A DNA stretch of 34,686 nucleotides from JAQVSH01 sp964349835 (GTDB taxonomy: Bacteria > Bacteroidota > Bacteroidia > Bacteroidales > UBA4181). Positions 25,870-34,543 of this stretch are shown one piece after another. The stretch spans positions 1 through 34,686 of the forward strand of contig CAYGID010000017.1 in the NCBI GenBank assembly GCA_964349835.1, written 5' to 3'. A program made the position numbers and the translations under genes. The notes under the pieces were generated by a model. The model saw nothing but the letters and a program-made list of their open reading frames with translations, did not search any database and had not been told where the DNA came from. Each line of letters opens with the position of its first letter. Position 1 is the stretch's first letter.

Positions 25870-28290
25870 TCATTGCACTTTTATCTGAACCTTTACATCG
25901 GGCAAACCTTCGCTACGAGCTGTGAGGGTTATTGTACCCTTTTCGGATCCCGACCGGACAATGGCCAGACATTTACCATAATAGGACTTGGTTTCGGTCT
26001 CTTGGTAGCAGACATGATTTTTCTCGTTGCCATTACCGGTTGCAAGCAATGTTCCCGTCCCGGTAACTTCGAAAGAGACGGTATTCTCGGCAAAGGGCAC
26101 AGGCACATCATTCTCGTCTAACAAAATGGCTTTGACATACGAAACATCTTGTTGGTTAGCCTTAAGGAGCTTTCTGTCGGCCACCAGCAGAATTTTTGCC
26201 GGTTTTCCCGCTGTCTGAACCTTAAAGGACTTTTTCTCACCATTAGGCAGAGTGCCGATGGCTTCTAATGTGCCTTGTTGGTAGGGTACGTTCCAAATAA
26301 GGAAAGCTTGTTTTTTGATATCCCAGTGCTGCGAACCCAACGACTTGTTGTTTAACCTTAGTTCGACATCAGGCATATTGGTGTACACATGAACAGCCAA
26401 TGTATCACCGGCAGTATCGTGGTTCCAGTGCGACCATACCTTGGGCCAGTTCCAAAAAGAGCATTTTGACCAATCCTTCGCGGTTGAATCTGTTTCTACT
26501 GCAACATAAACCACGGGCTCTTTGGTCCATAAGGCTTTTCGAAAATAGTAGGAGGGCTTTTCGAAACCACAAATGTCGACCAGCCCGGTGGTTGCCCCTT
26601 TTGATGGCCACCAGGGCCAAACCAACTTTTTGTCGCACTCTTTGATCACTTCGCCAATACCCCCTTCGCCAAGGTAATCGAACCCTGTCCAGAGAAATTC
26701 TCCGGCAACATAATCCTCCTGCAAAGTAAGAAGCCAATCCTCGTAGGTACGCATTTGATAACACTCGCCGGGGTGGTAGGGATACATAACCGTTTCGGAG
26801 CCATAAATAACCCTCTTGGGAAATTTCTCGTGGTCGGCTTTGTACATAGATTCCTGGTAATTATAGCCCACAAGTTCGAGTAAATCGCCCATTCCGCTTC
26901 TATTCATCCCCTCAACGCCATCGGCACCAATAGTGAATGGCCTGCTTACATCGTACTTTTTTGCAGCAGCAAGGATTAATTTCGCAATGGCAGGTCCTTT
27001 AACAGCATCCCACTGTTCGGGCACTTCGTTTCCAATGCTCCAGGCAAACACCGAAGCATGGTTACGGTCGCGCTTTATCCAGTTTTTAACGTCTCTTTGG
27101 TACCATTCGTAGAAATGCGGAGCGTACCCGTGCTTGGTTTTCCCTTTTCCCCACTCGTCGAATATTTCGTCGAACACAATAAAACCCATCCTGTCGGCAG
27201 CATTGAGCAATTCGGGTGCAGGCGGGTTATGACTCATCCGAATCGCGTTGCATCCAAAGCCTTTTAGAATGGATAATTGTCGTTCGAAGGTATAATCCAT
27301 GCAAGCGGCTCCCAGAGGGCCTCCATCGTGGTGGTTATTGACACCTTTTAATTTTACCTGCTCTCCATTTAACAATAATCCTTTGTTAGGATCGAATACA
27401 AAGGTTCGGATGCCGAAAGGGGTAGTGTAGCTATCCATCACTTTCCCCTCCGATTTGATCTCCACCTGGAGTTGGTATAGATAGGGGTTGTTGACAGACC
27501 ATAAAGTAGGCTTGTTCACAAGTAATTGCTGCGTAATCTGTAAGGAGTCGCCCGCTTGTATGGTACAATCGGAGCTTTTTTCGCTTACTGTCTTACCCTT
27601 GGCATCTACTAACACCGTACGAATTACGCAGGTTTTGTCGGCATTGTATTCGTTAACCAACTCCACATCAACACGTAGCTGGGCATTTTCCTTAGTGGCT
27701 GTTTCTGTTTGCGCAAATACACCCCACTCGTCAAAATGCACTTGATCGCTGGTGAGCAGCCACACGTGGCGGTAGATACCTGCCCCGGTGTACCAGCGGG
27801 AGTTCGGTTGCTCCGATGTATTTGCCTTCACTGCAATTACATTGTTTTCGCCGGCAGGTTTCAGGTACGGGGTTAAATCGTAATAAAACGACGAATAACC
27901 ATAAGGTCTGAGACCCAGGAAATGACCGTTAATCCATACTTCACTGTTGCGGTAAACTCCCTCGAACAGAATAAAAACCTTTTTATTAACGGTCCATTTG
28001 TCGAGCGCAAAATGTTTACGGTACCAGCCTACTCCACTATAAGCAAAACCTCCCCCACTGTTGGTGGCATTTGTAGAGACAAAGGGATGCTCTATGCTAA
28101 AATCGTGTGGAACGTTTAATAAGCGCCAATTTGCATCGTTAAAGTCCGATTTACTCGCCTCCGGAAAATCGCCAAGGGCAAATTTCCAGTTGTAGTCAAA
28201 CGACTGTCGATTAGTGCTATTCGGGACTCCAAAGGATGACGATAATGCCGAAATCATCAGCAATATGAGCCATAGAAATTTTACTTTCAT
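25870..28290 (-). CDS. Exported GH2 beta-glycosidase (beta-galactosidase/beta-mannosidase type)
   Basis: About 806 residues from ATG 28290, chosen over the longer frame from 28317 because it gives a typical signal peptide (MKVKFLWLILLMISALS). Domain order is sugar-binding jelly roll (about 30-190, with VPHDFSIEHPF and GVGWYRKHF), Ig-like domain, TIM barrel (about 300-590) and C-terminal Ig-like domains (DUF4982-like). E422 in WSIGNEVPE is the acid/base and E499 in YGSETVMYP the likely nucleophile. This architecture is commonly called beta-galactosidase in Bacteroidales. Given its neighbours it may remove beta-galactose or beta-mannose from mannan oligosaccharides. Specificity open. Confidence 0.88.
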   Translation of the reverse strand: MKVKFLWLILLMISALSSSFGVPNSTNRQSFDYNWKFALGDFPEASKSDFNDANWRLLNVPHDFSIEHPFVSTNATNSGGGFAYSGVGWYRKHFALDKWTVNKKVFILFEGVYRNSEVWINGHFLGLRPYGYSSFYYDLTPYLKPAGENNVIAVKANTSEQPNSRWYTGAGIYRHVWLLTSDQVHFDEWGVFAQTETATKENAQLRVDVELVNEYNADKTCVIRTVLVDAKGKTVSEKSSDCTIQAGDSLQITQQLLVNKPTLWSVNNPYLYQLQVEIKSEGKVMDSYTTPFGIRTFVFDPNKGLLLNGEQVKLKGVNNHHDGGPLGAACMDYTFERQLSILKGFGCNAIRMSHNPPAPELLNAADRMGFIVFDEIFDEWGKGKTKHGYAPHFYEWYQRDVKNWIKRDRNHASVFAWSIGNEVPEQWDAVKGPAIAKLILAAAKKYDVSRPFTIGADGVEGMNRSGMGDLLELVGYNYQESMYKADHEKFPKRVIYGSETVMYPYHPGECYQMRTYEDWLLTLQEDYVAGEFLWTGFDYLGEGGIGEVIKECDKKLVWPWWPSKGATTGLVDICGFEKPSYYFRKALWTKEPVVYVAVETDSTAKDWSKCSFWNWPKVWSHWNHDTAGDTLAVHVYTNMPDVELRLNNKSLGSQHWDIKKQAFLIWNVPYQQGTLEAIGTLPNGEKKSFKVQTAGKPAKILLVADRKLLKANQQDVSYVKAILLDENDVPVPFAENTVSFEVTGTGTLLATGNGNEKNHVCYQETETKSYYGKCLAIVRSGSEKGTITLTARSEGLPDVKVQIKVQ

Positions 28291-28321
28291 TTCATTATGA
28301 TTTTGGGGTTCAGACACGTCA

Positions 28322-28350
28322 AGAGATTACCCTTCGCAGAGATTACCCTT
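28322..28350. repeat. 13-bp direct repeat upstream of the GH2 gene
   Basis: AGAGATTACCCTT occurs at 28322-28334 and again at 28338-28350, start-to-start 16 bases. On the transcribed minus strand it reads AAGGGTAATCTCT twice, 32-60 bases before the GH2 start. It fills most of the 81-base gap after the GH26 stop. Confidence 0.55.
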
Positions 28351-28371
28351 AGTGCAAAGCTCATCTTACAA

Positions 28372-29484
28372 CTATTTTACCTCTTTTATATCGTTCAGGA
28401 ATAGATACTTGGGATTTGCTTTCATAATTTTTAGCAGGTCTTCATGGGTAGGTCTCCGGGGTTCTCTCATCGGGAAATTTCCGCGTGGAGGGGTTGTACG
28501 CCAGGTTAAGAGGTAGGAGGATTGATATTTGGCCAGAATCTTCTGCAGCTCTTCGCTGATGGGGCCGCATTCGCTCAAAGCATGCAGTTTACGCTTTTCT
28601 TTGGCAAGTTGCGTGGTAAAAGCCAACGCGTTATCCACACTCTTGTTAAACTCTTCACCCTGTCCGTACCAATCGATAGATAACATGTCGATGTATTCAT
28701 CGCCGGGGTATCCTTTCAAATACTCTTCTGCCGAATAGACTTTATCGGTATTATAGGCATATAGAATATTATGCAAACCTTTAGAGCGCAAATAGTTAAC
28801 CGTATACCTCCATAATGCGGCATACTCTTCGTCGGTACAACGCGTCTTACCCCACCAGAAGAAACTACCGGAGTGCTCGTGGTAGGGGCGGAAAATAAAG
28901 GGAATGCGGTTTCCGGTTTCGTCTTTCCATTGTGAGAAATAGCGGGCTAACCGATCGAGCCACGAATTAAACATGGCGTGATTGCTGCCTCCGGGTAATA
29001 CCGATTGAACTGCGTTGAGGCCATCGCTCGAAAGCATATTGACTTCCCATGCTGACCCGGCGCCATTAGGCTCTTTCACCCCGGGCCATTGCGATGTAAT
29101 GGGGTTTACTACATGCCAGCTGATTGTAATGATACCCCCTTGCTTGTGAAACCACTTAACCCTTTCGGTAATATTGGCAAAAGAGATAGAATCAAGGCTT
29201 AATTTTTGGTTCAGTTCCAATTCTCCCAATTCAAATCCTGCCACTCCCGGATAATCTCCGGTAAATGCTTTGGTGTCCGAACGGTCGGGCTCATACCAAA
29301 AATCGTGTCCTGTCATCAGGTCGTCCTGATGCCCGTACATAACTCCTTTTCCCTGAAGCTTAAGTAATCGACTAAATAATTGCTTTGCTTCCGGAGTGGC
29401 TTCCGGATCGGCCGGTTGCCATGTTTGTGCCGAGAGCCCGGAAATAAGGAGCAGTAATAACGTGGCTAAACTGATTTTCTTCAT
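28372..29484 (-). CDS. GH26 beta-mannanase
   Basis: A 370-residue single-domain GH26 enzyme with a standard signal peptide (cleaved near GLSAQ) and no lipobox. The (beta/alpha)8 landmarks are all present: MYGHQDD near the N-terminus, the acid/base E203 in FRPYHEHSGSFFWWG, the substrate-binding WYGQGEE segment, and the nucleophile E305 in LSECGP. It should cut beta-1,4-mannan, perhaps releasing mannobiose to feed the MFS/epimerase/GH130 route, as its counterpart does in B. fragilis. The nucleophile context S-E-C-G differs slightly from the more common T/S-E-F/V-G. Confidence 0.92.
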   Translation of the reverse strand: MKKISLATLLLLLISGLSAQTWQPADPEATPEAKQLFSRLLKLQGKGVMYGHQDDLMTGHDFWYEPDRSDTKAFTGDYPGVAGFELGELELNQKLSLDSISFANITERVKWFHKQGGIITISWHVVNPITSQWPGVKEPNGAGSAWEVNMLSSDGLNAVQSVLPGGSNHAMFNSWLDRLARYFSQWKDETGNRIPFIFRPYHEHSGSFFWWGKTRCTDEEYAALWRYTVNYLRSKGLHNILYAYNTDKVYSAEEYLKGYPGDEYIDMLSIDWYGQGEEFNKSVDNALAFTTQLAKEKRKLHALSECGPISEELQKILAKYQSSYLLTWRTTPPRGNFPMREPRRPTHEDLLKIMKANPKYLFLNDIKEVK

Positions 29485-29525
29485 ATAAGTAAGCGTTTTA
29501 GATGTAGTTAAAATTGTAGGGTAGT

Positions 29526-30731
29526 TTACTTCCGGGGGGTTAACCGAAGCATCAATACGTCATGTCCCGGTACCACTTTGTCTAAACGTTTCTTGGTATC
29601 GCCCAACTTCTCGCGGGTCCAAACATCAAGGAGATCATAAACCGTTTGGCCGGCATTCAAATCGCGTTCTGCAAAATCGTCATAGACTTTTGTGTTCCAA
29701 TCAAACTCCACTTTCATCGGTTTCGACGAACGGTTGAGGAAACATACAGCCCAATTGCCCTTATCGAGAGGTTTGAACCAGGTTTCAAGACTATCTTTTG
29801 CGGAAAATTTCAAACCCTGGATGCCAAGCACATCCTGATTAATTGCAATGGCCTCGGCATTGGTCAGGATGGCACGCGTTGCGTCGCTCATCGAAGTCAG
29901 ATCGTTTCCAGCCATGAGCGGTGCGGCCAACATACACCACATGGAAAAATGAGCACGATCTTCGTTAACGGTCATACCTCCGTTACCCACTTCCAGCATA
30001 TCCGGATCGTTCCAATGATCGGGGCCTGCATAGGTTCTTAAACCATCTTGCATATCCAGTATTTTCATTACGCCCCAACTCGACCAGGAGCCAAAGCTTT
30101 TGACACAATCAAAGCAATCGTAGATGTCGCCGGTGGTTCTCCACAAATGACCCACTTTTGCACCCCATTTCCATGGTTTGCTGCCACCCCATTCGCAAAG
30201 GCTGAAAACAACGGGCCTTTTGGCTGCGAACAATGCATCGCGCATGGTTGTATAGGCTGCCTCAGCATTCAATCCTTGTGTATCGCACCAATCGTATTTT
30301 AAGTAATCAACTCCCCATTGTGCATAGGTCAACGCATCCTGGTATTCATGGCCGCGGCTGGCAGGACGTCCTGCACAGGTTGTGTTCCCTGCACAAGAAT
30401 AGATACCAAATTTCAGCCCCTTTGAGTGGATATAATCGATTAACGCCTTCATTCCTGAAGGGAAGTGTTCGGGATTGGCTTGAATAAAACCCAGGCTATC
30501 CCTGACTCCATGCCAACAATCATCCACAACGATATACTGATATCCGGCCTCTTGCATACCGTTTTTGACCATCGCATCGGCAACGTCGCGAAGCATCTTT
30601 TCATTTACATTGCAGGCAAACTTATTCCAACTGTTCCAACCCATCGGGGGAGTAAGTGCCAATCCTTCGAACTTCTGGCCGAAACAGTTATAAGAAACAA
30701 TTAATAAAGCAATTACGAGAAGTTTTTTCAT
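29526..30731 (-). CDS. GH27 alpha-galactosidase
   Basis: A 401-residue exported enzyme (signal peptide MKKLLVIALLIVSYNCFG). GH27 marks are TPPMGWNSWNKFACNVNE at the mature N-terminus, the nucleophile D147 in YLKYDWCDTQG, the acid/base D202 in WRTTGDIYD, and WNDPDMLEVG. The 55-residue spacing of D147 and D202 equals that in the rice enzyme. A C-terminal beta-sandwich ends with HDVLMLRL. It should strip alpha-1,6-galactose side groups from galactomannan so that the GH26 enzymes can reach the backbone. 37 bases separate it from the upstream bimodular gene. Confidence 0.94.
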   Translation of the reverse strand: MKKLLVIALLIVSYNCFGQKFEGLALTPPMGWNSWNKFACNVNEKMLRDVADAMVKNGMQEAGYQYIVVDDCWHGVRDSLGFIQANPEHFPSGMKALIDYIHSKGLKFGIYSCAGNTTCAGRPASRGHEYQDALTYAQWGVDYLKYDWCDTQGLNAEAAYTTMRDALFAAKRPVVFSLCEWGGSKPWKWGAKVGHLWRTTGDIYDCFDCVKSFGSWSSWGVMKILDMQDGLRTYAGPDHWNDPDMLEVGNGGMTVNEDRAHFSMWCMLAAPLMAGNDLTSMSDATRAILTNAEAIAINQDVLGIQGLKFSAKDSLETWFKPLDKGNWAVCFLNRSSKPMKVEFDWNTKVYDDFAERDLNAGQTVYDLLDVWTREKLGDTKKRLDKVVPGHDVLMLRLTPRK

Positions 30732-30768
30732 TTTTCTGATGGGTTACTCAATGTGACAACTTATATGA

Positions 30769-33594
30769 TTAATAAGACATTATTTTGGGCATTTCATCCA
30801 GCGTAACTATCAGCTCGTGATCGTAAATTCGCTTCAATTCGGCCTTATCGTATCTGCTCAGATGACTGGTATGCCAAAGCATCCACCACGACCAGGTTAC
30901 GCCCTTCGCAAAACTTTCGTCAGGATCGGGAATGGTTCCACATTCATGATAAGGAATAGGGGCAACCTTCCCGTGGATGCGCTCGATGGTGGTAAACATC
31001 TCCTGCTGAATTCCTTTTCCGTACGAATCGGCACCGGCCATATCGTAATAGGCTTTCCCCGGATTGAATTCGGCTTTGGGTTCGCCGCAATGGCATAACA
31101 CCCAAATCAGGTTGTTTAAGCCCCTCTCCTCCGAGAAATAGGTAAACATGGTACGCCACAACTTTACGAACTGCTCTCCGGTACCCATACCATACCAAAA
31201 CCAACCGCCCTCAAATTCGTGCATAGGGCGCCACAGTACCGGTACATGAGCATCTCTAAGCACTGTAAGGTGATCTGCAATTCTTTTCAGATCGGCCCAC
31301 ATGGCTTTGTTCTCCTCTGTCCCCTCCTGAAAACAGCGGTCGATATCGATTTTCATTTTACTTTGTTCGTAGCCCTCTCCTTTTGTCGGAGCGCCCCAGT
31401 GCCACATAATGGTGGGAATACCTCCTTTTTTCCACCATTCAGTTGCCAAGGCTATCTCGTTTGCATTTTGGTTCTCGTGAATCAAATCGTGCCCGCGAAT
31501 GGCAGGATACTTGCCGGTAATTTGATATACCGTTTCAATCTCATTAATCCCCCAGGGAGCCCACATCTGACCCGATAAGGTTTTTTTTCCATACATGTCG
31601 AACATAAAATTCAACAGGGCTTTTGCCTCGGGCGAGGCATTCTTGGTTACGGGTATAGCGGCATTCAACTGCCCCTTCTTACTGATGAATGTGGCAAACG
31701 AAGCAGGAGGCAGCTTTACTACTACGCTACCGTTAACAACGCTGACTTCCTGCACTTTTTCCATACCCCTGTTTTCGTCGGTTACATAGACATCGAAGGC
31801 AGAAACCCCTTGTGGAATACCCTTGATGGTAGTTTCTCTTTCGGCACCATTGTTTACCATATGAATGGCATATTCGCCACGGGCAATGTTGCCAAACGAT
31901 GCACAATTAATCTCCTCTTTATTGCAAGCCGTGGGGAGTGAGAATGCATTCTCGGGGGTTGAAGCCAGTTGTTTTACATTCCAAAACCGCCGTGTAGGTG
32001 CCAGGGCGCCTTGTGTCCCATAAATCCCATCTCCCTTCAGCAGCGAATAATCGGATGTCAATTGCCACTGCAGTATAGATAGGGGCTGACAAACCGCACA
32101 GAGGCGCACATAGAGATTTATCTCGTAAAGGGCAAAGGTCTGTTCGTAGAATATCTGGGCATAACTATGGGCGGCAGCATCGGTACTCCCCTCGCCAATA
32201 ATCAGCGGCACATTCAGTTGCTGAGCTGCTCCGGCCCATTTTTTTAATGTGGCATCGTCGCATCCTCTCCATGAGTGAAAAGAGACAGCCCCAATATATT
32301 TGTGCGTTTCAGGGTTGTTCATTGCAGGAAGGATAAAGTCGAAAGTGGTAGCATCGGAGTTATCGCCCAATAACATTCGTGTTGCCAATCCGCGCGAGGC
32401 CATGTAGGCGCCAAAGCCTTTGATAAAATCGGCATGCTCCTGAGGCGTATGAAAAACATTGATACCCAAATCCGACTCGTTAAACGAAAACATATCCGCC
32501 TCAACGCCATAGTTTTGTTTCAGATAAACCAAATAATCGGCAATCGATTTGTAAATCTGATCCCTCTTTTGGCTATTCAGGGCATATCCCGACCGATACA
32601 TGCCCGGATCGCGCCGATCGCGCTGAATGGCCCATGCGGGTGCTTGCCAGTCGCTGACAATCACCGGCATCCCCAACTTGGCCAACTTCTGAGCCATCAA
32701 CATAGATTTGTGGACATGATCGTTGAGTTTACCTGATTTGGCTTCTGCTATAGGATCGGTATTTTCGTTGGGATGCCACAGCTGCCAGGGCATCTCTACA
32801 CGGCCATAAGCAACCCGCATATTGTCGAGACAATAGTCAATAACCTGAGGGTCGGCCTTAGGATTTTGCAATCGGAAGTTTCCGCCAAACCCCACAAACA
32901 GTCTGCCCGGACTATTCGCATCGATGGTTATTAGGGCAGGCGAGTGGTCTATCTGGCCCGATGCGGTAATTACAATCTCTTTTTGAACGGTTTTATTCTT
33001 TACCAACTTAGGCCCCATGAGCAATACTAAAACCTGAACCCCTGAATCGTCGGGCAATTTGCGAAGAATGATCTGCGACTTGGCATCAAAGCCCAGCTCT
33101 ATCTGCCGCTTTTCCGATTCAATTCGGAGGCTGGTTACGGAGTAGCTTTTATCCGACAGATCAGATACTTGCAGTGTTTTTGAACCGTTTAAGCGAAAAG
33201 TGGCGTTTGCATAGTAGCGGGCAGGAAGGTCCATACAGAAATATACCCCTTGAAGGGTGGTGTCGGCTTTTGCAGTGGCACTCAAGCTGACTTTTGCAGA
33301 GCCTCTGCCATTTTCCTTCACCTGCTGTGCAAACTGCACTCCACCCAGGTCGGTTTGTACGGATTGGGTATCGCCTTCGCGCTGATATCGGGGCCTTTGC
33401 CTCTCTTTTCCGGTGGCATTGACGTTAGTCCAATTGCTTCCAGCCACCATAAGGCTGGTTTCGAACTCCATTAGTTGCCCCTCTACACGAATTCCGGTCA
33501 GATTGCCCCAGGCCATCACCTCGGTTTGGGCCTTCGAAGGCTGCGAAAGCCCCAGAATGAATACGATACATGATAAAATTACGGTTGTTCTCAT
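30769..33594 (-). CDS. Bimodular exported glycosidase: GH30-like domain + GH26
   Basis: A 941-residue protein with a signal peptide (ending near SKAQ). Residues ~25-225 are a beta-rich region I do not recognise. About 226-560 is a clan GH-A TIM barrel with E373 in FSFNESDLG (acid/base) and E468 in LIIGEGSTD (nucleophile). A beta-sandwich follows to ~640 (SAFDVYVTD, KLPPASFATFI), as in GH30. From ~650 to the end is a complete GH26 domain: acid/base E793 in WRPMHEFEGGWFWYG and nucleophile E884 in PYHECGTIPDPD. Both catalytic domains look intact. GH26 action on mannan is well supported; the first domain's substrate is unknown, GH30-like being my best placement rather than a firm one. It may cut a second linkage in the same polysaccharide. 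Confidence 0.82.
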   Translation of the reverse strand: MRTTVILSCIVFILGLSQPSKAQTEVMAWGNLTGIRVEGQLMEFETSLMVAGSNWTNVNATGKERQRPRYQREGDTQSVQTDLGGVQFAQQVKENGRGSAKVSLSATAKADTTLQGVYFCMDLPARYYANATFRLNGSKTLQVSDLSDKSYSVTSLRIESEKRQIELGFDAKSQIILRKLPDDSGVQVLVLLMGPKLVKNKTVQKEIVITASGQIDHSPALITIDANSPGRLFVGFGGNFRLQNPKADPQVIDYCLDNMRVAYGRVEMPWQLWHPNENTDPIAEAKSGKLNDHVHKSMLMAQKLAKLGMPVIVSDWQAPAWAIQRDRRDPGMYRSGYALNSQKRDQIYKSIADYLVYLKQNYGVEADMFSFNESDLGINVFHTPQEHADFIKGFGAYMASRGLATRMLLGDNSDATTFDFILPAMNNPETHKYIGAVSFHSWRGCDDATLKKWAGAAQQLNVPLIIGEGSTDAAAHSYAQIFYEQTFALYEINLYVRLCAVCQPLSILQWQLTSDYSLLKGDGIYGTQGALAPTRRFWNVKQLASTPENAFSLPTACNKEEINCASFGNIARGEYAIHMVNNGAERETTIKGIPQGVSAFDVYVTDENRGMEKVQEVSVVNGSVVVKLPPASFATFISKKGQLNAAIPVTKNASPEAKALLNFMFDMYGKKTLSGQMWAPWGINEIETVYQITGKYPAIRGHDLIHENQNANEIALATEWWKKGGIPTIMWHWGAPTKGEGYEQSKMKIDIDRCFQEGTEENKAMWADLKRIADHLTVLRDAHVPVLWRPMHEFEGGWFWYGMGTGEQFVKLWRTMFTYFSEERGLNNLIWVLCHCGEPKAEFNPGKAYYDMAGADSYGKGIQQEMFTTIERIHGKVAPIPYHECGTIPDPDESFAKGVTWSWWMLWHTSHLSRYDKAELKRIYDHELIVTLDEMPKIMSY

Positions 33595-33676
33595 TATTTG
33601 ATAGATAGTTTAAATGCGTGGAAGGGTAACGTATCTCTTCGTGGCCTTGAAAAAAGCAGTTTTATCGATTTTAAGA

Positions 33677-34543
33677 TCAAAAACCGGAGATTTTCAGCCA
33701 TTCGTAAAATCGATCAATCCAGGAGTTGACGGGCATATTTCCCGGCACTAAACCGAAACCGTGTCCTCCTTTGGAGTACATGTGCAGTTCGGCCGATTTC
33801 CCGGCAGCTCTCCAGGCTTTGTACAGATCAGGACTGCCCGCAGCAATCCGGTCGTCGGCTGCACCAACAATAAAAAGAGAGGGCGCATCGGCCGGAACTT
33901 CCGATCCGTTTAGGCTTCCTCCATAAATAGGCGCAGCAAAATTGGGTTGCTTACCCGGTTTAGAATTCGTAATGACATGCATTGTAAGAAAAGCACCGGC
34001 CGAAAAGCCCATGATTCCAACCTTAGTCGTATCAATACCAAACTCTTTTGCGTGCTCACGAACATACTCTATGGCCCTGATTCCGTCCTCGCCACAAAGA
34101 GTCCTGATATTGGGATACGATTTTGCGGATGCGGCGTCTGTATTGGCATCTTCCGTGCGGTTTACTCGATATTTCAGTACGAATGCCGTTACCCCATTTT
34201 TAGCCAGCCATTTAGCGATTAGCGTACCCTCTTTGTCGAATTCCAGGTAAGTCCAGCCGCCCCCGGGGCAAACAATTACCGCTGTTCCGGTTGCCAGGCT
34301 CTTTTCCGGCGAAAAGAGCACAAGGGTGGGATCTACTACATTACGTACTCCTCTTAAGGGAGCCATAGAGGTAACAAACTCTGATTCTTTGTATTGCCAA
34401 TCTTCCGATCCGGGAGCTTTTCCCGGGTACAGCGAAATAACTTGTTGCGAAAAGCCGGCAACTGTTTGAAAAAGTAAACAACCCAAAAGAACGGTTTTAC
34501 AGCAACTCCGAATGATTTTTGATCTATTCACCTGGATTTTCAT
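33677..34543 (-). CDS. Exported alpha/beta-hydrolase (acetyl-esterase/lipase-like)
   Basis: About 288 residues from ATG 34543. The frame is open to 34669, but the extra residues lack the features of a leader, whereas MKIQVNRSKIIRS...LLGCLLFQTVAGFSQ is a good signal peptide. Alpha/beta-hydrolase marks are CPGGGW (oxyanion loop), GFSAGAF with nucleophile S181, an acid near VGAADDRI and the histidine in GGHGFGLVPG. Similar BD-FAE-type proteins in glycan loci are acetyl or xylan esterases, so removal of acetyl groups from acetylated mannan is likely but inferred. It is the first gene of the mannan run in the window. In the remaining 143 bases to the edge I see no convincing promoter; the operon may begin further upstream. 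Confidence 0.82.
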   Translation of the reverse strand: MKIQVNRSKIIRSCCKTVLLGCLLFQTVAGFSQQVISLYPGKAPGSEDWQYKESEFVTSMAPLRGVRNVVDPTLVLFSPEKSLATGTAVIVCPGGGWTYLEFDKEGTLIAKWLAKNGVTAFVLKYRVNRTEDANTDAASAKSYPNIRTLCGEDGIRAIEYVREHAKEFGIDTTKVGIMGFSAGAFLTMHVITNSKPGKQPNFAAPIYGGSLNGSEVPADAPSLFIVGAADDRIAAGSPDLYKAWRAAGKSAELHMYSKGGHGFGLVPGNMPVNSWIDRFYEWLKISGF

